This document shows positions 11,209 to 23,946 of a stretch of DNA of 64,000 bases, piece by piece. Under the pieces are notes generated by a model, which did not search any database, was not told the origin of the DNA, and saw nothing but the letters and a program-made list of their open reading frames with translations. Numbering within the stretch: the first letter of the stretch is position 1; each line of letters opens with the position of its first letter. This DNA comes from Vespula vulgaris. Lineage: Eukaryota > Arthropoda > Insecta > Hymenoptera > Vespidae. Where the stretch lies: assembly GCF_905475345.1 (NCBI RefSeq), contig NC_066593.1, positions 3,105,774-3,169,773 of the forward strand, read 5' to 3'. Both the position numbers and the translations under genes were made by a program.

Positions 11209-13486
11209 GTGAGTCTTATCAATTATTCGATATCACAGTTATCTCTACCTCTATACGTATGTATGGATTCCCCCGTTGATACGTATTATGTATATTGAAG
11301 GTAGAAATACGATTATCCCGAGTAACATCGTAAGTTAAGTTTACATTAGATCATACATAACATATACGACCAAATAAATAAATCGCTTTCATTTACGACG
11401 ATGCCATTATCCATAAGATCGTCTTATTTGTTAAATAAAAGGACGAGTACTCGTGATTGCTTTGATATAAAAAAAAAAAGAAGAAGAAGAAGCAAAAAGG
11501 AATAAACGAACAAACGAACCAAAAAGAATAAAAAAAAAAAAAGAAACAAATCATTATAGGTAGGTAAATGCTTTCGGTAGAGAACAGCTCCGGAACATTT
11601 TCATTTGGGCTTCATCCCTTAGAAAATGGAGTAGCGCGCTAAAAGCTTAGAAAGAGAGTATACATAGCTTTTAATTTAGACGTCGATGGACTTTGGTGAA
11701 CGGCGAACGACGAGAAGTACACGTCGATGCAAAATCGAGAGAGAACTCGTATTTATCGCTTAGCTCGAACTTACTTCGCGGATTCCAAGTTCATAGGTTC
11801 GTTGCTCTCTGAATACATTGCGATTGCCGAATGGCTAAGCTAAACCTTCGAAACTCCGAATGTACGGAGTTTAAAGCCGCGATAGGAATTCGGTCCGAAC
11901 ACGACGGAAGCTCCATTATCCGGATGCCGAATAACCGCGCGATCGATCCTTCGAATAGCGATTAAACGTAAGCTCTAATGAATTTTGTCCCTTTATTAAG
12001 GTGAACGCCGAACGTACTTGGTCGTTCTGTGAATTCTCTAAAGTTTCGATTGTATGCGCGCAATCCGTAAAAGATTTTCGATTTATTTGATTACATTGAA
12101 AAATTTTAACGTCGATACGTGACATCTGTAAACGTAATATCAGAGATTACTTGAACGTATATATCTATCTTTTTCTCGTCATTCTTTTATTCGTTTATCT
12201 TAATTTTCATATATTATTAATTATATTATATTCTTGCAAAAGTTACGGATACGAATTATTGTTATGGCTAATTAAAAATTTTCGATTCGCATTTCTATGT
12301 AAATCAGAGATAACTCGAAATGAGTTATATGTTACGACTATATTAGTTTTTTATTAAAATTGACATTATTATTATTATTGTTATTATTGTTATTGTTATT
12401 ATTATTGCTAATACGTATTTTACTATATTAATATTCGTTCTTACGTAATCTCGATAAATTGTTGCATATGTCGATGGTATGTTACACGTATTAAATAATT
12501 CTATTTGTCTCTCTTTCTCTTTCTCTTCTCTTTTGTAAAGTCACGTGCAAATTAGCGAGTAAACACCATTGATGTATAAACCAGTCGTTGATATCGCGGA
12601 TTTCTGATCGGTTGCTCACGTTTAAATCGATGTTTCCCATTCCATTTGGTTTTGCGCGGTACGTTTAGTTCGACTCTAGCGTGAAACATGGCACTAAACG
12701 TCACTTTGCTAACTCGACACGTTATTTCCCATTCTATCGGATCCACTTCTTGCTAAAGTTTACCATCTGTCGATCATGAATATCTTCGAATAGGAATGAT
12801 AATCGTTGAGTAAGATTTATATGTAAACAATACACACACACACACATATTATTTACTTTGACAAAATAGAAAACGATCAAAATAAAAGAAACAAAAAGAG
12901 AAAGCGTTTCCCAAGCGATAATCTTGATTGATAAAAATAAAATTGAACGACAGTGCGACAGTCAGATAAAACGTTGTCGTGAAATCGAAATATCACGAAG
13001 GTTTGGAAAAATGCTACGTAATGATTTTTTAGATAGTCCAATGGTGTTGATAGGTTTTAGTGGGGTGACTCACCATGCAATTTCTACGTGATCGAAAATA
13101 ATATTGGCGGTTACATCGGCTGCCAATCCTTCTGACAATTTTTCCTTTAGCAGATATTGATGCAGTTTGCATACACACGTTCGTACTCCGCATAGATATA
13201 TATTTATATCCAAATCGCACCCCGATATTATACATAGATCTATATATAAATAGATTTGTATATTTATTTTCTGTATCTCTCTCTCTCTCTCTCTCTTTCT
13301 CTCTATTTCACTCACTTTACGTATTTATTATCAATATATCAATTCGCATATTTATACGGATATGCAATTATGTTTATATCTCTCTATTTATATATCCGTA
13401 AATAGATATTTATACAAACATAATACGTGTATATATGTATTTTGGAAATATTTCTACCTCACCCACGTAAATAAATTCTTTTTCTT

Positions 13487-13517
<31 letters not shown>

Positions 13518-14890
13518 TGTTCTCTTTTAAAGAATATCGATGGATTTTCTCTCTCTCTCTCTTTCTCTCTCTCTCTTTCTCTGTCATTATTTCGGACGTA
13601 GACGCGTGATCGTTTTTTTTTTGCGTTCACGCTTCGAAAAAGGCTGTAATGATCAGGCTCGGAATTGTTTGGAATTCTGTCATCTCTAAGCTTTTATCAG
13701 GACGATTTGCACGCTCGAGTTCACGCCGATAGTCATGTTATCGACACTCGTAGCCATTCGCCTGTGATCCAATACGGCGATCGAATCAAATAGATTATTC
13801 GAAACGTGGAACAGGGAGGAACTAATCAGTGAATAATAGGGAATCAGGGAATTGGATGATGGAGAGTTAGCGGTCTTTCGGAAAGCAGTCCTTTCGAGAA
13901 CTTTTCCGTTTCGAATGTTTCGGCTTCGACCGATTTTCATCGAGTTTCGGTCCCTTAAAAGGGTTGATACAAGCTCGACGATGAATCAAAGAAGAAAGGA
14001 TGAAAGACGGAGGACGAGAGAAAGAGAGAAAGAGAAATAGAGAAAGATAGAAAGAGATAGAAAGGGACACACACACGGTCGATCAACATTTTCCAGAGGT
14101 CTCCATCTCGAGGGTCGAGTGTGAGGTATCATATTAGCATGTATATTGCGTCACGTCGACGCGCAATGCGACGACATCGCTCAACAGACACTACTGGCGA
14201 CGAACCGAACTAGATATTCTCGTTGGTGCCCTTTTATTACGGTACGCTTCGTTGCAAAGAGCAGAGAAATAGCCTAGATACTTCGATCTAACGTACCTCT
14301 TACTCGACCTAACTCTTACTACGAAGAAAGCGAATATTCAAGATCAGTCGCTTTAATCGAGAACAGGTGCTAAATTCTTTCATATCTCCTGCGAAATATG
14401 AAATCGTGGAATTTTAGCACAAATATGCTTGTTTCGAAATGATACTGATCCAAATTGAAATGAATCGTTTGGAATGAGAAAGTTAAATATCAGAGTTATG
14501 TTTAATGCAATCGGAGAAAACTCACGGAAAGAGATTCTCACGTTTTTGTTTGTATTAATGAAACGGTATAAAAGATTTGTTTAACCGTATAAAAATGTAT
14601 ATATTGTTATTGTACGAATAGAAACGGTGTCAAATTTGTCGGTAGTTTATTTTAACAGATATGAAAAAGGAAACGAGAGTTGTCGCGTCTCGCGTGACAT
14701 GTTTAGTATACATGCCGACTTGCCTAACTTTAAATTGCTCGTAAACCGCTTGCATCGGATGAAGATATTCTTCGTACGGGAGAAAAAAGCATTGCATAAT
14801 GTCGAGGAGCCATAGTTACGTGCGTACATAAAATGTAACGATACTTTTTATATTTTCATCCTGTCCTCTTTAGTTCTCTTTTTTTTCATT

Positions 14891-14933
14891 TTCTTCTTCT
14901 TCTTCTTCTTCTTCTTCTTCTTCTTCTTCTTCT
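14891..14933. repeat. (CTT)n microsatellite
   Basis: About fourteen CTT units, followed by a looser pyrimidine tract to about 14960. Confidence 0.92.
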
Positions 14934-17900
14934 TTCCCTTTCCTTCTTCTTTTCTTCCTCTTTTATATTTTTTCTACGACCAAGCACTTCTTCCTTTTAA
15001 TACTATATCGATAATAAATATTAAACGTCGAGGTAAATCGACGATGCTCTGTAATTATAATTTTAACGAAGGAAACTTTTCGGACTAACGTTTATTATAA
15101 CATAGATAGAAAAAATAATTCCTTTTCAATATGGTAAACAAAATTTTATATACGTTAATACTTACTTACTTACTTTCTACCTAAGTAAGTTATCTACTCG
15201 AAAATCACGTTCCCGATATTCCTATAAATTCGTTGAAGCATAAATTATGATTCAAGACGTAGAAGAGAGAAAGTATGTAGGTGCTCGTTAGCAGATATAT
15301 ACTATACGGGTGCTAACGTTGAAAGCCTTATCGCGTTCGCAACGAAAGATCCTATTCGTCGGTTCCTACCTTTCCTAGTTTCGAGCTGGCAACGACGTAG
15401 GGCATTAGGTTGGTCCCAAGAAAAAATATCGTTTCTTCGATAAAGAAAACGATACGGGTTGTGTCCTCAGCCATTTCCTGCCGTGGGTTCGATATCGTAC
15501 TCGTGTTCCGATCTGATCGATGCCGTTCAAAAATGCCGACGAATATCGTGACGAACGAAAAAAGCAAACGCCAAATAAATCCAATGGACTGCTTTTTGAC
15601 ACATTGAGAAATAAATAAAACGAGAATAGACCACCTTTGCGTCGCGATAACTCGATCGTTCGTCAACGGCAATTATTTTGTAAAAAAAAGAAAGAAAGAA
15701 AAGATGGAAAAGGGAAATGTCAGCTAGAACGAATTATCGTAGATATGTATGTACGAATAATAAAAATAACAGTTAGACAAATTGCTATCGTCGATTATCG
15801 TACTTCTACAGATCGTTGTAACATTAACATGCGTCAAGAGGACACTTCATTTCATTCGTTATAATTAATTGCATTATATTTTCATATATAAAATATCCTT
15901 GTAGCAATATCAGAAGAATAAATCAACGGAGATATTGATCCTACTGTCTTCTACGTTTTACAAACAGAAATATTATATACCGCGAAATTCTTACTCCTAC
16001 TGAGACAGAAATTTCGAAAAATAAGTAAAAAAAGAAAAATGAAATTAATTGAATGATACACGTGTATTTGTATTTATATACGAATCTGTTTGATTTCGAA
16101 GTTTGCGCACGGTACTGCAGATGATTAAATATCAAGACGTCGTATTTGATACGATAAAAAAAGAAAACGAAAAATAAGAAAAAAGAAAGAGAGAGAGAGA
16201 GAGAGAGACATAAAAAAAGAGAATAGAAAATCATTAGTTCGGAAATCGACTAGCTTCGATCGATAGCTCTCGGACACGATTCAAGATAAATCGAGATCCA
16301 CTGGAGAGAATTCGAGTGGAACGTATCGTAGTAGAAGAGTAGAAATAAGAGAAGACAGTTAAAAAAAAAGGACAAACATAGTCTAAAAAAAAAGAAACAG
16401 AAGAAGAAGAAGAAGAAGAAGAATAAGGACAAGGAGAGGAGTGGAGAAGAGCGAAAGAAAGAAGAGAAAACGAGACGAGAAGGAAACTGAAGGGAAAACG
16501 AAAGAACGATACGAGAAAAGACGCAGTTTTCAAGATGAGAAAAGATCTTCGTTTCCCGCGGGACCTCGTTACTCTTGTCCCGAAGGCTCTTCGGGAGATT
16601 ACTCGGCTAATCCTGCATGGACTACTGCGCGAACAGCGTGAAGGGGTTGGAAGGGTGAGAGGAAAGGATGAGAGGAAACGGCGAGTGGAGAAGGGTTGGG
16701 AGGGTTAGGAGAGATGGGAGGGATGCAATGTGGGAGGGTTGAGTGTTCAGAAGGATAGGATAGTAGAGAGGAGATCGAACGACAGCGTTAATGCCGCTTT
16801 TATCGTCCCGTTGAGCCGACGGAATTTATTAAAAAGATTTTCCGTGGCAGTGATACTCTTTCTCCCTTGTCTCTCTATCTCTCTCTCTCTCTCTTTCTCT
16901 CTTTTTCTCTCTGTCTGTCTGTCTTTCTCTTTTTCTCTTTTTTGTTCATCGTTGATGACCTATTTATTTTCACCTTAATAAAAAAAAGGAATCCTGGGAT
17001 CGGTCGAAAAATCCACCGGTGGAAAGTCGATATTTTCGAACGTGTGTCGGTCCTTTTAATTAAATCGGACTGGGTCGCTCTAACATGATTCGATCGGTTT
17101 TAGAGCGAGCGCTTGGTTGTTTAGAATTTTAATAAGGGAGAAACTCCTCGTATGTGCACGCATGCATGCACGTACAGATGGGTCGCATGACGGAGATCGG
17201 TAGATAGATATTGTATACGAAACTTTATAACAATGATAGACGAGTTGAAAATATGTATTAGTTAACAAAACGAGAAGGGAACAAAAAGGGAGAAATATAG
17301 TAAATAACGAACCCCTTCATCTCAAAAAGGAAAAGGGGAAATATAATATGTTGTGTGTAAAATGAGTATCTATCGAGAAAAGGAGAGAAAAATAAGTAAT
17401 ACGAACTTGGAAAGCCATCGAGTTTGTCAGGTCATTGTCTTTCGTGGATATATATATATATATATGTATGTATGTATGTATACATATATATTATACATAT
17501 ATAAGAGTGTGTGAGTTTAGGGAAGAGATTTACGATAAAACGAGGTGTGTGCGGACGCGATTGATCGTGAGAGAACGCCAGGTGTGAAACTACGACCTGT
17601 CAGAGTCCCCCCGAAGATTTCTTCTCGACAAGAAGAAGAAAAAGAAAAAGAAGAAATTAGTATCGCTGACAACGTAATAATGATTGAAAGACAATTAATT
17701 AATATTAATAATGAGACTCCTAAATCATTTTGATAGATTCCTAAATCGTTTCCAACGTAGGAGAAAAATAATTCGTACGATTAATTTTCGTTATCACTTA
17801 TGTATGTCGTACGTTTGGATAACAAGTGTTGGAACATTACGATTAGAAATGACCCACGAAAGAAGTGGGTCGAAACTAACGGAATATGTATGTCTTAACA

Positions 17901-18318
17901 TCTCGCTAACTATCGCAAGTTTCAAGAGTTTATGGTAATTACTGGGTCATGTTGAGGAAGGATCATTATTGGAGAACATATTACAACATTTCTACGACGT
18001 CATTTTCCTCGTGACATTAATAAGGACTGAGAGAAAGAGTAAGAGAAAGAGAAGGTGGACGGGAACAGAGAAACGTTTACTAAAAAACGTCAGAACAAGA
18101 TCATATTCTAAGATTTATTTTATTCAAATAAAAAACGAGACAGAGAGAGAAAAAGAGAGAGAGAGAAGAAAAATAAAAGGATTTAAAAAGGTCGTACATC
18201 GACACACCTTCTTTCTCCCACTCCATGTCTCTCTCTCTCTCTCTCTCTCTCCCTGTCTTCCTCCCTCATACACACACATACACAAACACACACACTTTTT
18301 CCTCACATTCTCTTTTTT

Positions 18319-18367
18319 AAAAAAGAGCTTGGGAGCTCTCTCGCGGAACGATGCTCCCAAGTTTTTT
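18319..18367. repeat. Intronic inverted repeat (hairpin)
   Basis: Perfect 9-bp arms CTTGGGAGC (18328-18336) and GCTCCCAAG (18353-18361) enclose a 16-nt loop. They are extended by AAAAAA and TTTTTT pairing across a 3-nt bulge. The stem is too short for an ordinary pre-miRNA. Confidence 0.75.
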
Positions 18368-18568
18368 CATAATTCAGGGCGTCGTCGCGTCGGTGGAACT
18401 ATAGTAGCGTGGCTCACAATTAGTCGTCGGCAGGCGGGCATTAACATCGTTTTATCCTTCTCCCTCTTACTCGCTCACTCATTCACTCTCTCTCTCTCTC
18501 TTTCTCTCATTCACTGTACATCTTCGCCCTACTTACCGGTCTTTCCTCAATTTCTCGCGTTCTCTCTT

Positions 18569-18571
<3 letters not shown>

Positions 18572-18614
<43 letters not shown>
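18572..18614. repeat. (CT)n microsatellite
   Basis: A pure CT array in a wider pyrimidine-rich region (18470-18650). It produces the longest open frame of the window, which is low-complexity Leu-Ser repeat and not a gene. Confidence 0.93.
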
Positions 18615-18627
<13 letters not shown>

Positions 18628-19862
18628 TCTGTCTCTCTTTCGCTCTCCTACCACTCTACCTCGTGTACCAAGTCGAATATCGTGCTGCTGCACTACTGAA
18701 AAGCTTTAGCAGCCTTCCTCCGGACGTATCTCGTAGCAAGCTGCGGTACCGTGACTGGAGAATAGTGTTAACGCAAACTACGCTAACGTAACGCGGTCTA
18801 CGTCGTTACGCGAATTTTGGCGAAAGCTTCAACTCCCCTCACAGGGAGATCTCCCCCTCCCTCACCCACCCGTAACCATCCCAATGCCCCACCTCTATCA
18901 CTTCTCTAACTCTTCTCCTCGTCGCAACCATCACAGTTCCGTACCAATCCCACGCTCCTTGTCCCCACCCATCCTCCACCCTTCCCATCCCTCCCCCTCC
19001 TTCCTTCATCATCTCGTTATTCGTCAGCTTCCTCTCAATTCCGTCTACGTTAGGAAAACTTTCTTTCATACTCGCTACTCGAGATTCGTGCCGCACTGGA
19101 TGCCTCTTTTCCAGCTCTGACGTTTTTCACTTTATTTTTCCCGACATCTCGATTGCAACCGGGGAAAAGAGAAAGCACATTTTTTCTCTTTCTCTTTCTC
19201 TCCGTCTTTTTTTCTTTCTTTCTTTCTTTCTCTATCTCTCTATCTCTCTCGTGCGCACGCGATATTATAATATAATTAATTTCAAAGGAGAGAGAGAGAG
19301 AGAGAAAGAGAAAAAGAATGAAAACTGAAAGAGATAGATAGACAGATAGATAGATAAATAAATAGATAGATAAAGGGTGAGAGGGTGAAAGGGAGGGGAG
19401 GAAGTACCTGCGTCGAAAGCGCAGAAAGAATTGGAGGAGGTAAAAAGAGGAAGGTAAAAAGGATCATAGCCACTTTAACCTTTCAAGTGTTTAATGACGA
19501 GTACACACGATGTTCTATTTCAAGGTAGGCAAAGCTTCTACGCGTGGCTGCGCATGCAATTACCGTCTCTCAGTCAAAAGCGAAGAAACGTTGTTTAACT
19601 GAAAGCTTTGCATCATCCGTGAAAATACCTTCTTTCTCTTTAACCTTCTACCCCGATTGCCTATTGTATTGCTTCCCTTTATTCTCGACGCATTTTATGA
19701 TTTTATTTTCTTTTTCTTTCTTCCTCTTTTTTCTCTCTTCCCTTTCTTCTTTTTCCGTTTGTTACTATTACGAAGAAAAATAATTCGATAGGAAAGTTCG
19801 TAAACGAGAATAATGAAAGATTTATCTCTCATTTTGTATTCTTCGATTGACTCTCTCTTTCG

Positions 19863-19898
<36 letters not shown>

Positions 19899-21366
19899 TT
19901 TCGATATCGACGTCAGTTTAAGAAGAAATAGAATTTATTTCCGATAAAATAGAATCAGACTTATCGTGGCAATTCGGTCCAATCGATCGAAGAAGAACTC
20001 CGGACATCTTGAAATAGAAGAAATAAAAGAAAAAAAAGGAGAGAGAGAAAGATAGAAAAAAGAGACAGAAAGAAAAAGATAATGAAGTAAAGTGTATAAA
20101 TGGTAACTATATATACATATACATACGTATAATACACACAAACGTATCTCACTAACTTCTTTAGCGAATCGGTGAATGATTTGCGGTGTGGTAATGGACA
20201 TTTCAATCGGCAACTCGGTGCATTCAAGCTCGTGGCAGCGATTTGGCTATTCGCCAAAGCCATTAAGCAACGTCTTATGGCCTTTTTGCACCATCCGCCA
20301 AGGTGCACTTTTGTTTGCTCGCACGGTAACAATGGCTAGGTGGAAAATAATGAGAAGAGAGGCCTCTCTCTCTCTCTCTCTCTCTCTTTTTTCTCTTTCT
20401 ACTCTTTCCCTTCTCGTTGATCTTTCTTTCTCTCTATCTGTCTCTCTTTTTCTCTCTCTCTCTCTTTTTTTTTTCTACCTAAGGCGAATAGATTCAAGGG
20501 TCTTGTCATGAAGGAAGATGAGATCAGACGTCTCGAGACTCAATTAAAAATTACGAGCTTGTATTGAGAAAGGTATGTCTGGGAAAGGGTTACTTTTAAC
20601 CCAGACGCAACCTAAACGCGACACGACGCGACGTCTCAAATCAAAACATCATCCCCGTAGGTTCTATACTATTAAAGGGAGCTTTTAATCGATCGATAGA
20701 AAGCTTCTGTTCTAACGTACATAAAATACGATCTAAGATTTATTAGGATTAACCGATAGACAGCTGTGTAAGTACTTACTTAGTTGTATGTGTTGTTCTT
20801 AGGAACATCCATCGGCTTACTTGAATATTCTCTATGAAACTTCACTTAATATAGTATTCATTTGATTCAAAAAATAATATCTAAACAAATGCGTATTAAC
20901 GTAGATCATCGTGCAAAACAATCTGATCGACTGTGTCTCTTTCTTTCTTTCTTTCTTTTCTTTCTTTTGGATTCTAGTTTCGATTCGTTGTATTTGTTTT
21001 ATTTCCCTTTTCAATTTTCTTTATATCAAATATTTGTACAACGTGTATGATAATTGTCACGTATATAATATTTATATTATATCGTAATTATTTTATTTTC
21101 ATTTGAAATCGTTTCGCTAACAATATTGATGTTAATTGGTGTTAATGTAAAAATAACAAAAATAATAATAATAAATATTGCAAAATTCAATATCAACTTG
21201 TCACTTGAAATGACTTCTAAAATAGTTAACTTACTTTACGAAATAATACCATGTAATCTTTACGATATTACAATTAAATGCATATAATTAAAGACATATA
21301 TATACTCATTTATTAATTGGTATGATTAATGAAAAAATGTTTTTTATTTTTCTTTTTCGGTTGCAG

Positions 21367-21510
21367 ACAAAGTACCTTCAGAGGCATCATTTCGTGGAAC
21401 AGAATACCTTACGATAGATCTAAGCAAAGGGGATCCCATCTTAAGTACGCAGGAATCTGTAGGACTTCAATTTAAGACGAGACAACCTAATGGCCTCTTC
21501 TTTTACTCCG
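21367..21510 (+). CDS. Nrx-1: Neurexin-1 exon: LNS2 (laminin G-like), N-terminal part
   Basis: This 144-nt exon encodes the start of the second LNS/LamG domain. It reads DKVPSEASFRGTEYLTIDLS, then KGDPILSTQESVGLQFKT, then RQPNGLLFYS, and shares the codon for Gly with the next exon. The strand pattern of F-x-G-T-x-Y-L and F-K-T-R-Q-P-N-G-L-L-F-Y is diagnostic for neurexin LamG domains. The acceptor is ggttgcag at 21366 and the donor is GTAAGT at 21511. Phase 1 on both sides lets it join either directly to the EGF1 exon or to the 54-nt cassette. LNS2 of alpha-neurexins is an extracellular Ca2+-binding beta-sandwich; the Ca2+ role here is inferred from family knowledge. Confidence 0.95.
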
Positions 21511-21699
21511 GTAAGTATTTACGGTGCATAAATACATACATATGTATAAATACATATATACATGCATGCATATATACATACCTATACGATTCTATTTTCT
21601 CGAATTGGCTAAATAATACGTGGGTATATTTCCGTCGAGCTTTACGTTACCGGTTAACAACATTATGCATTAAATTTGGCATACATATATGCGTACATA

Positions 21700-21740
<41 letters not shown>

Positions 21741-22271
21741 ACTATCTATCTCTATTTCTATCTCCTTTTCTTAAAGCGAGGTATGCGTTAATTAAGTTTC
21801 GCTGTTTTTAAGCGCGTCCACCTCGTCCATATTAAACGTAATACCCCTCATTGCATATTTAAAATCCGGTCGCCAAAGTGGGGAATAGTAATTCTAATTT
21901 CTTTCTCGCATACTCTCACGAGTATTGCGTCTCGTGTAAAAGAAAAAAAAAAAAAAGAAACAAGAGTAAATAAAAAAAAAAAAGAAAAATAGAGAGAGAG
22001 AGACAGAGAGAGAAAGAAAGAGAGAGAGAAAGAAAGAGAATCGGACAGAGACAGAAAGGAAAACATCGAAGAGCGTATGTACACTGGCTTTTATCTTTGA
22101 CATGCAATCACAATGATGGAGGTCGAAGGTCTCCCGATTGGAAGTAGCAAAACCGTAGAGAATCCTCGTTGCTCGACGTTTCGACGTCGTAAAAAATCAG
22201 GACGCATAAACCGCGTTCTTCTGTCCTTATTTCGCGCCCGTGTAAAAGCTACACGTATGTAGTAGACCTAC

Positions 22272-22277
<6 letters not shown>

Positions 22278-22334
<57 letters not shown>
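22278..22334. repeat. (AT)n microsatellite
   Basis: About 57 bp of pure TA alternation. Confidence 0.95.
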
Positions 22335-22335
<1 letters not shown>

Positions 22336-22554
22336 TATAACTAGCGCATCCAGGAAAAACAAACAAGCCCTGCGCTTTTCGAAGGAGGCCGAGTCCTTCG
22401 GGACGCATCGAAGCGTGCATCATATCCGTCGTGTACCTATCGTCTTTGCGATATTACTTTCTTCGATCGGATACATTCAACGATCCGACGTGTAACGTTG
22501 TAACGTTTTGTAAAGAAAGTATGATGGGTTCGTGTCTTTATCGATCTAACTTAA

Positions 22555-22930
22555 GTATCCTGACGTTGTCGAGATCGAAACTTATAGGGTGTCTTGTTAG
22601 TCTTGAATTATAGATAAAGAAAAAAAAAAAGAAACGAAAAATAACAGAAAAAGAAGGTAGAAAAAATAGATTCTATTATATATTTAGAAATATATACGAA
22701 TGTGTGACAGTTTGCATTTGTATGTATGATCGTAAGAGCGTGTTGGTATCTCTCGTGACGTTATCGAGATCGATATTATAGAGTATTTTATGAGTCTAGA
22801 ATCGTAGAAGGATAAACACATTGTATTATGTAGACATTTAGGAATAGATAGATATACAAATGAGTGTGTGTGTGTGTGTGTGTGTGTCACAGTTTGCGTT
22901 ATATACGATTCTATGTACGCTCGTATACCT
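22555..22930. repeat. Diverged tandem duplication (two units of about 190 bp)
   Basis: The order of similar words repeats: a GACGTTNTCGAGATCGA block (from about 22562 and 22758), a TTTTATGAGTCTAGAAT-like block, then an ACAGTTTGC block at about 22709 and 22889. Units run roughly 22555-22745 and 22746-22930. The second carries a (TG)n expansion. Confidence 0.55.
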
Positions 22931-23906
22931 ATATACGTATTTTCCGGAAAGTCGAAAAGCTATTTCCACGTATTTCCGAGTTACGATGTCACATGAATAC
23001 CGGTGACAAGCACGGCTCTCTTCTATCTTATAATCCCGAGTATTAAAATTTAAATCCCCGTAAACGTGTTACATATTAAAATAAGGCACTTCTTTCTCAA
23101 ATCCGTTTACAATTATACAAAATATATTATTCAAATTGACCGTCATCTTGTTGCTTATGTGGATATAACAAAAACTACATCCCTGCGACTTTTAATGAAA
23201 ATTCTTTTCAAATGTAAATCGACAAGGAAGAGAATATATTAAAAACAAAAAAAAGAAAAAGAAATATATATGTATATATGAACAAATATAAATTCCATAG
23301 GTTCTCAAAACGCTCTCGATAAGATACCCTACATAACAGGTACGAAAAATGTATCCTTTCGATATAGACGGCATTCGAATACAAAGTTTTATGGGTCAAA
23401 ACGTAGAAAGTTGGTTGGAAAAGCTTCTACAGAGAGAAATAAGGATGTTTGCTTGCGCGTGAAGAGGATAAATAAAGAGGATGAGAGAGAGAGAGAAAGA
23501 AAGAAAGAGAGAAAGAGAAAGAGGTAAAAACAGAGAGAAAGAGGCAGTAGTTAAAAAACAAACAAAAAAAGCAAGAAGAAAAAAAAACGGAAAGGGAAGC
23601 TAAAAGGAAAAAAGAGAAAACTGTCGATGCGTAAGTAGACGAAAGATAGAAGAGAGAAAGAGAGAAAGAGAGAAAGAGAGATATGGAAAGAGTTTCAAAA
23701 GAGAGTTGCGCCTCGATCGGAACGTTTGCTATGTTTATACATAACCACACATACAATCACACACACACACATACACACATATATATATATCTACATAAAT
23801 ATGTACATACATGAATACGTACAGACAACAGGAGCAAAGTTGAAGAACGAATGGGATGAGAAGGATGCTGCAATTACCATCGGACAAAACCATGCCGGCC
23901 ACCGCG

Positions 23907-23946
23907 CACGTAATCCGAGTCTTTAGCTTATCTTGAGAACAAATTA
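23907..23946 (+). repeat. Copy A of a 40-bp direct repeat
   Basis: Matches 26077-26116 at 39 of 40 positions, with weaker similarity beyond (AGAGAATANTGCG on the 3' side, after a GA expansion in this copy). It lies upstream of exon 25704-25864. Confidence 0.85.

Larger units (their letters stand above)
11209..21366 (+). other. Nrx-1: Nrx-1 intron between the SS1-like cassette and LNS2
   Basis: This 10.2 kb intron has no supported gene. It holds purine-rich DNA (11470-11545), an (AC)n near 12832, (CT)n runs at 13277-13305 and 13490-13575, (CTT)n at 14891-14933, (GA)n at 16190-16207, a small GC-rich hairpin at 16578-16596, pyrimidine runs at 16870-16940, a hairpin at 18319-18367, (CT)n at 18572-18614, a C-rich strand-biased stretch at 18830-19020, and a unique block with short inverted repeats at 20150-20345. 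The last 800 bp are very AT-rich up to the acceptor ggttgcag. Confidence 0.75.

Noticed and set aside
16578..16596. TCCCGAAG-GCT-CTTCGGGA hairpin considered as a terminator or small RNA
   Set aside because: It is a perfect 8-bp stem, but there is no U-run, no promoter signal and a eukaryotic context. Probably a chance inverted repeat in a GC-richer patch.
17969..18709. 246-codon open frame
   Set aside because: Mostly translation of (CT)n and (CA)n arrays into Leu-Ser and His-Thr runs. No domain, no homology recognised, and it lies inside a Nrx-1 intron.
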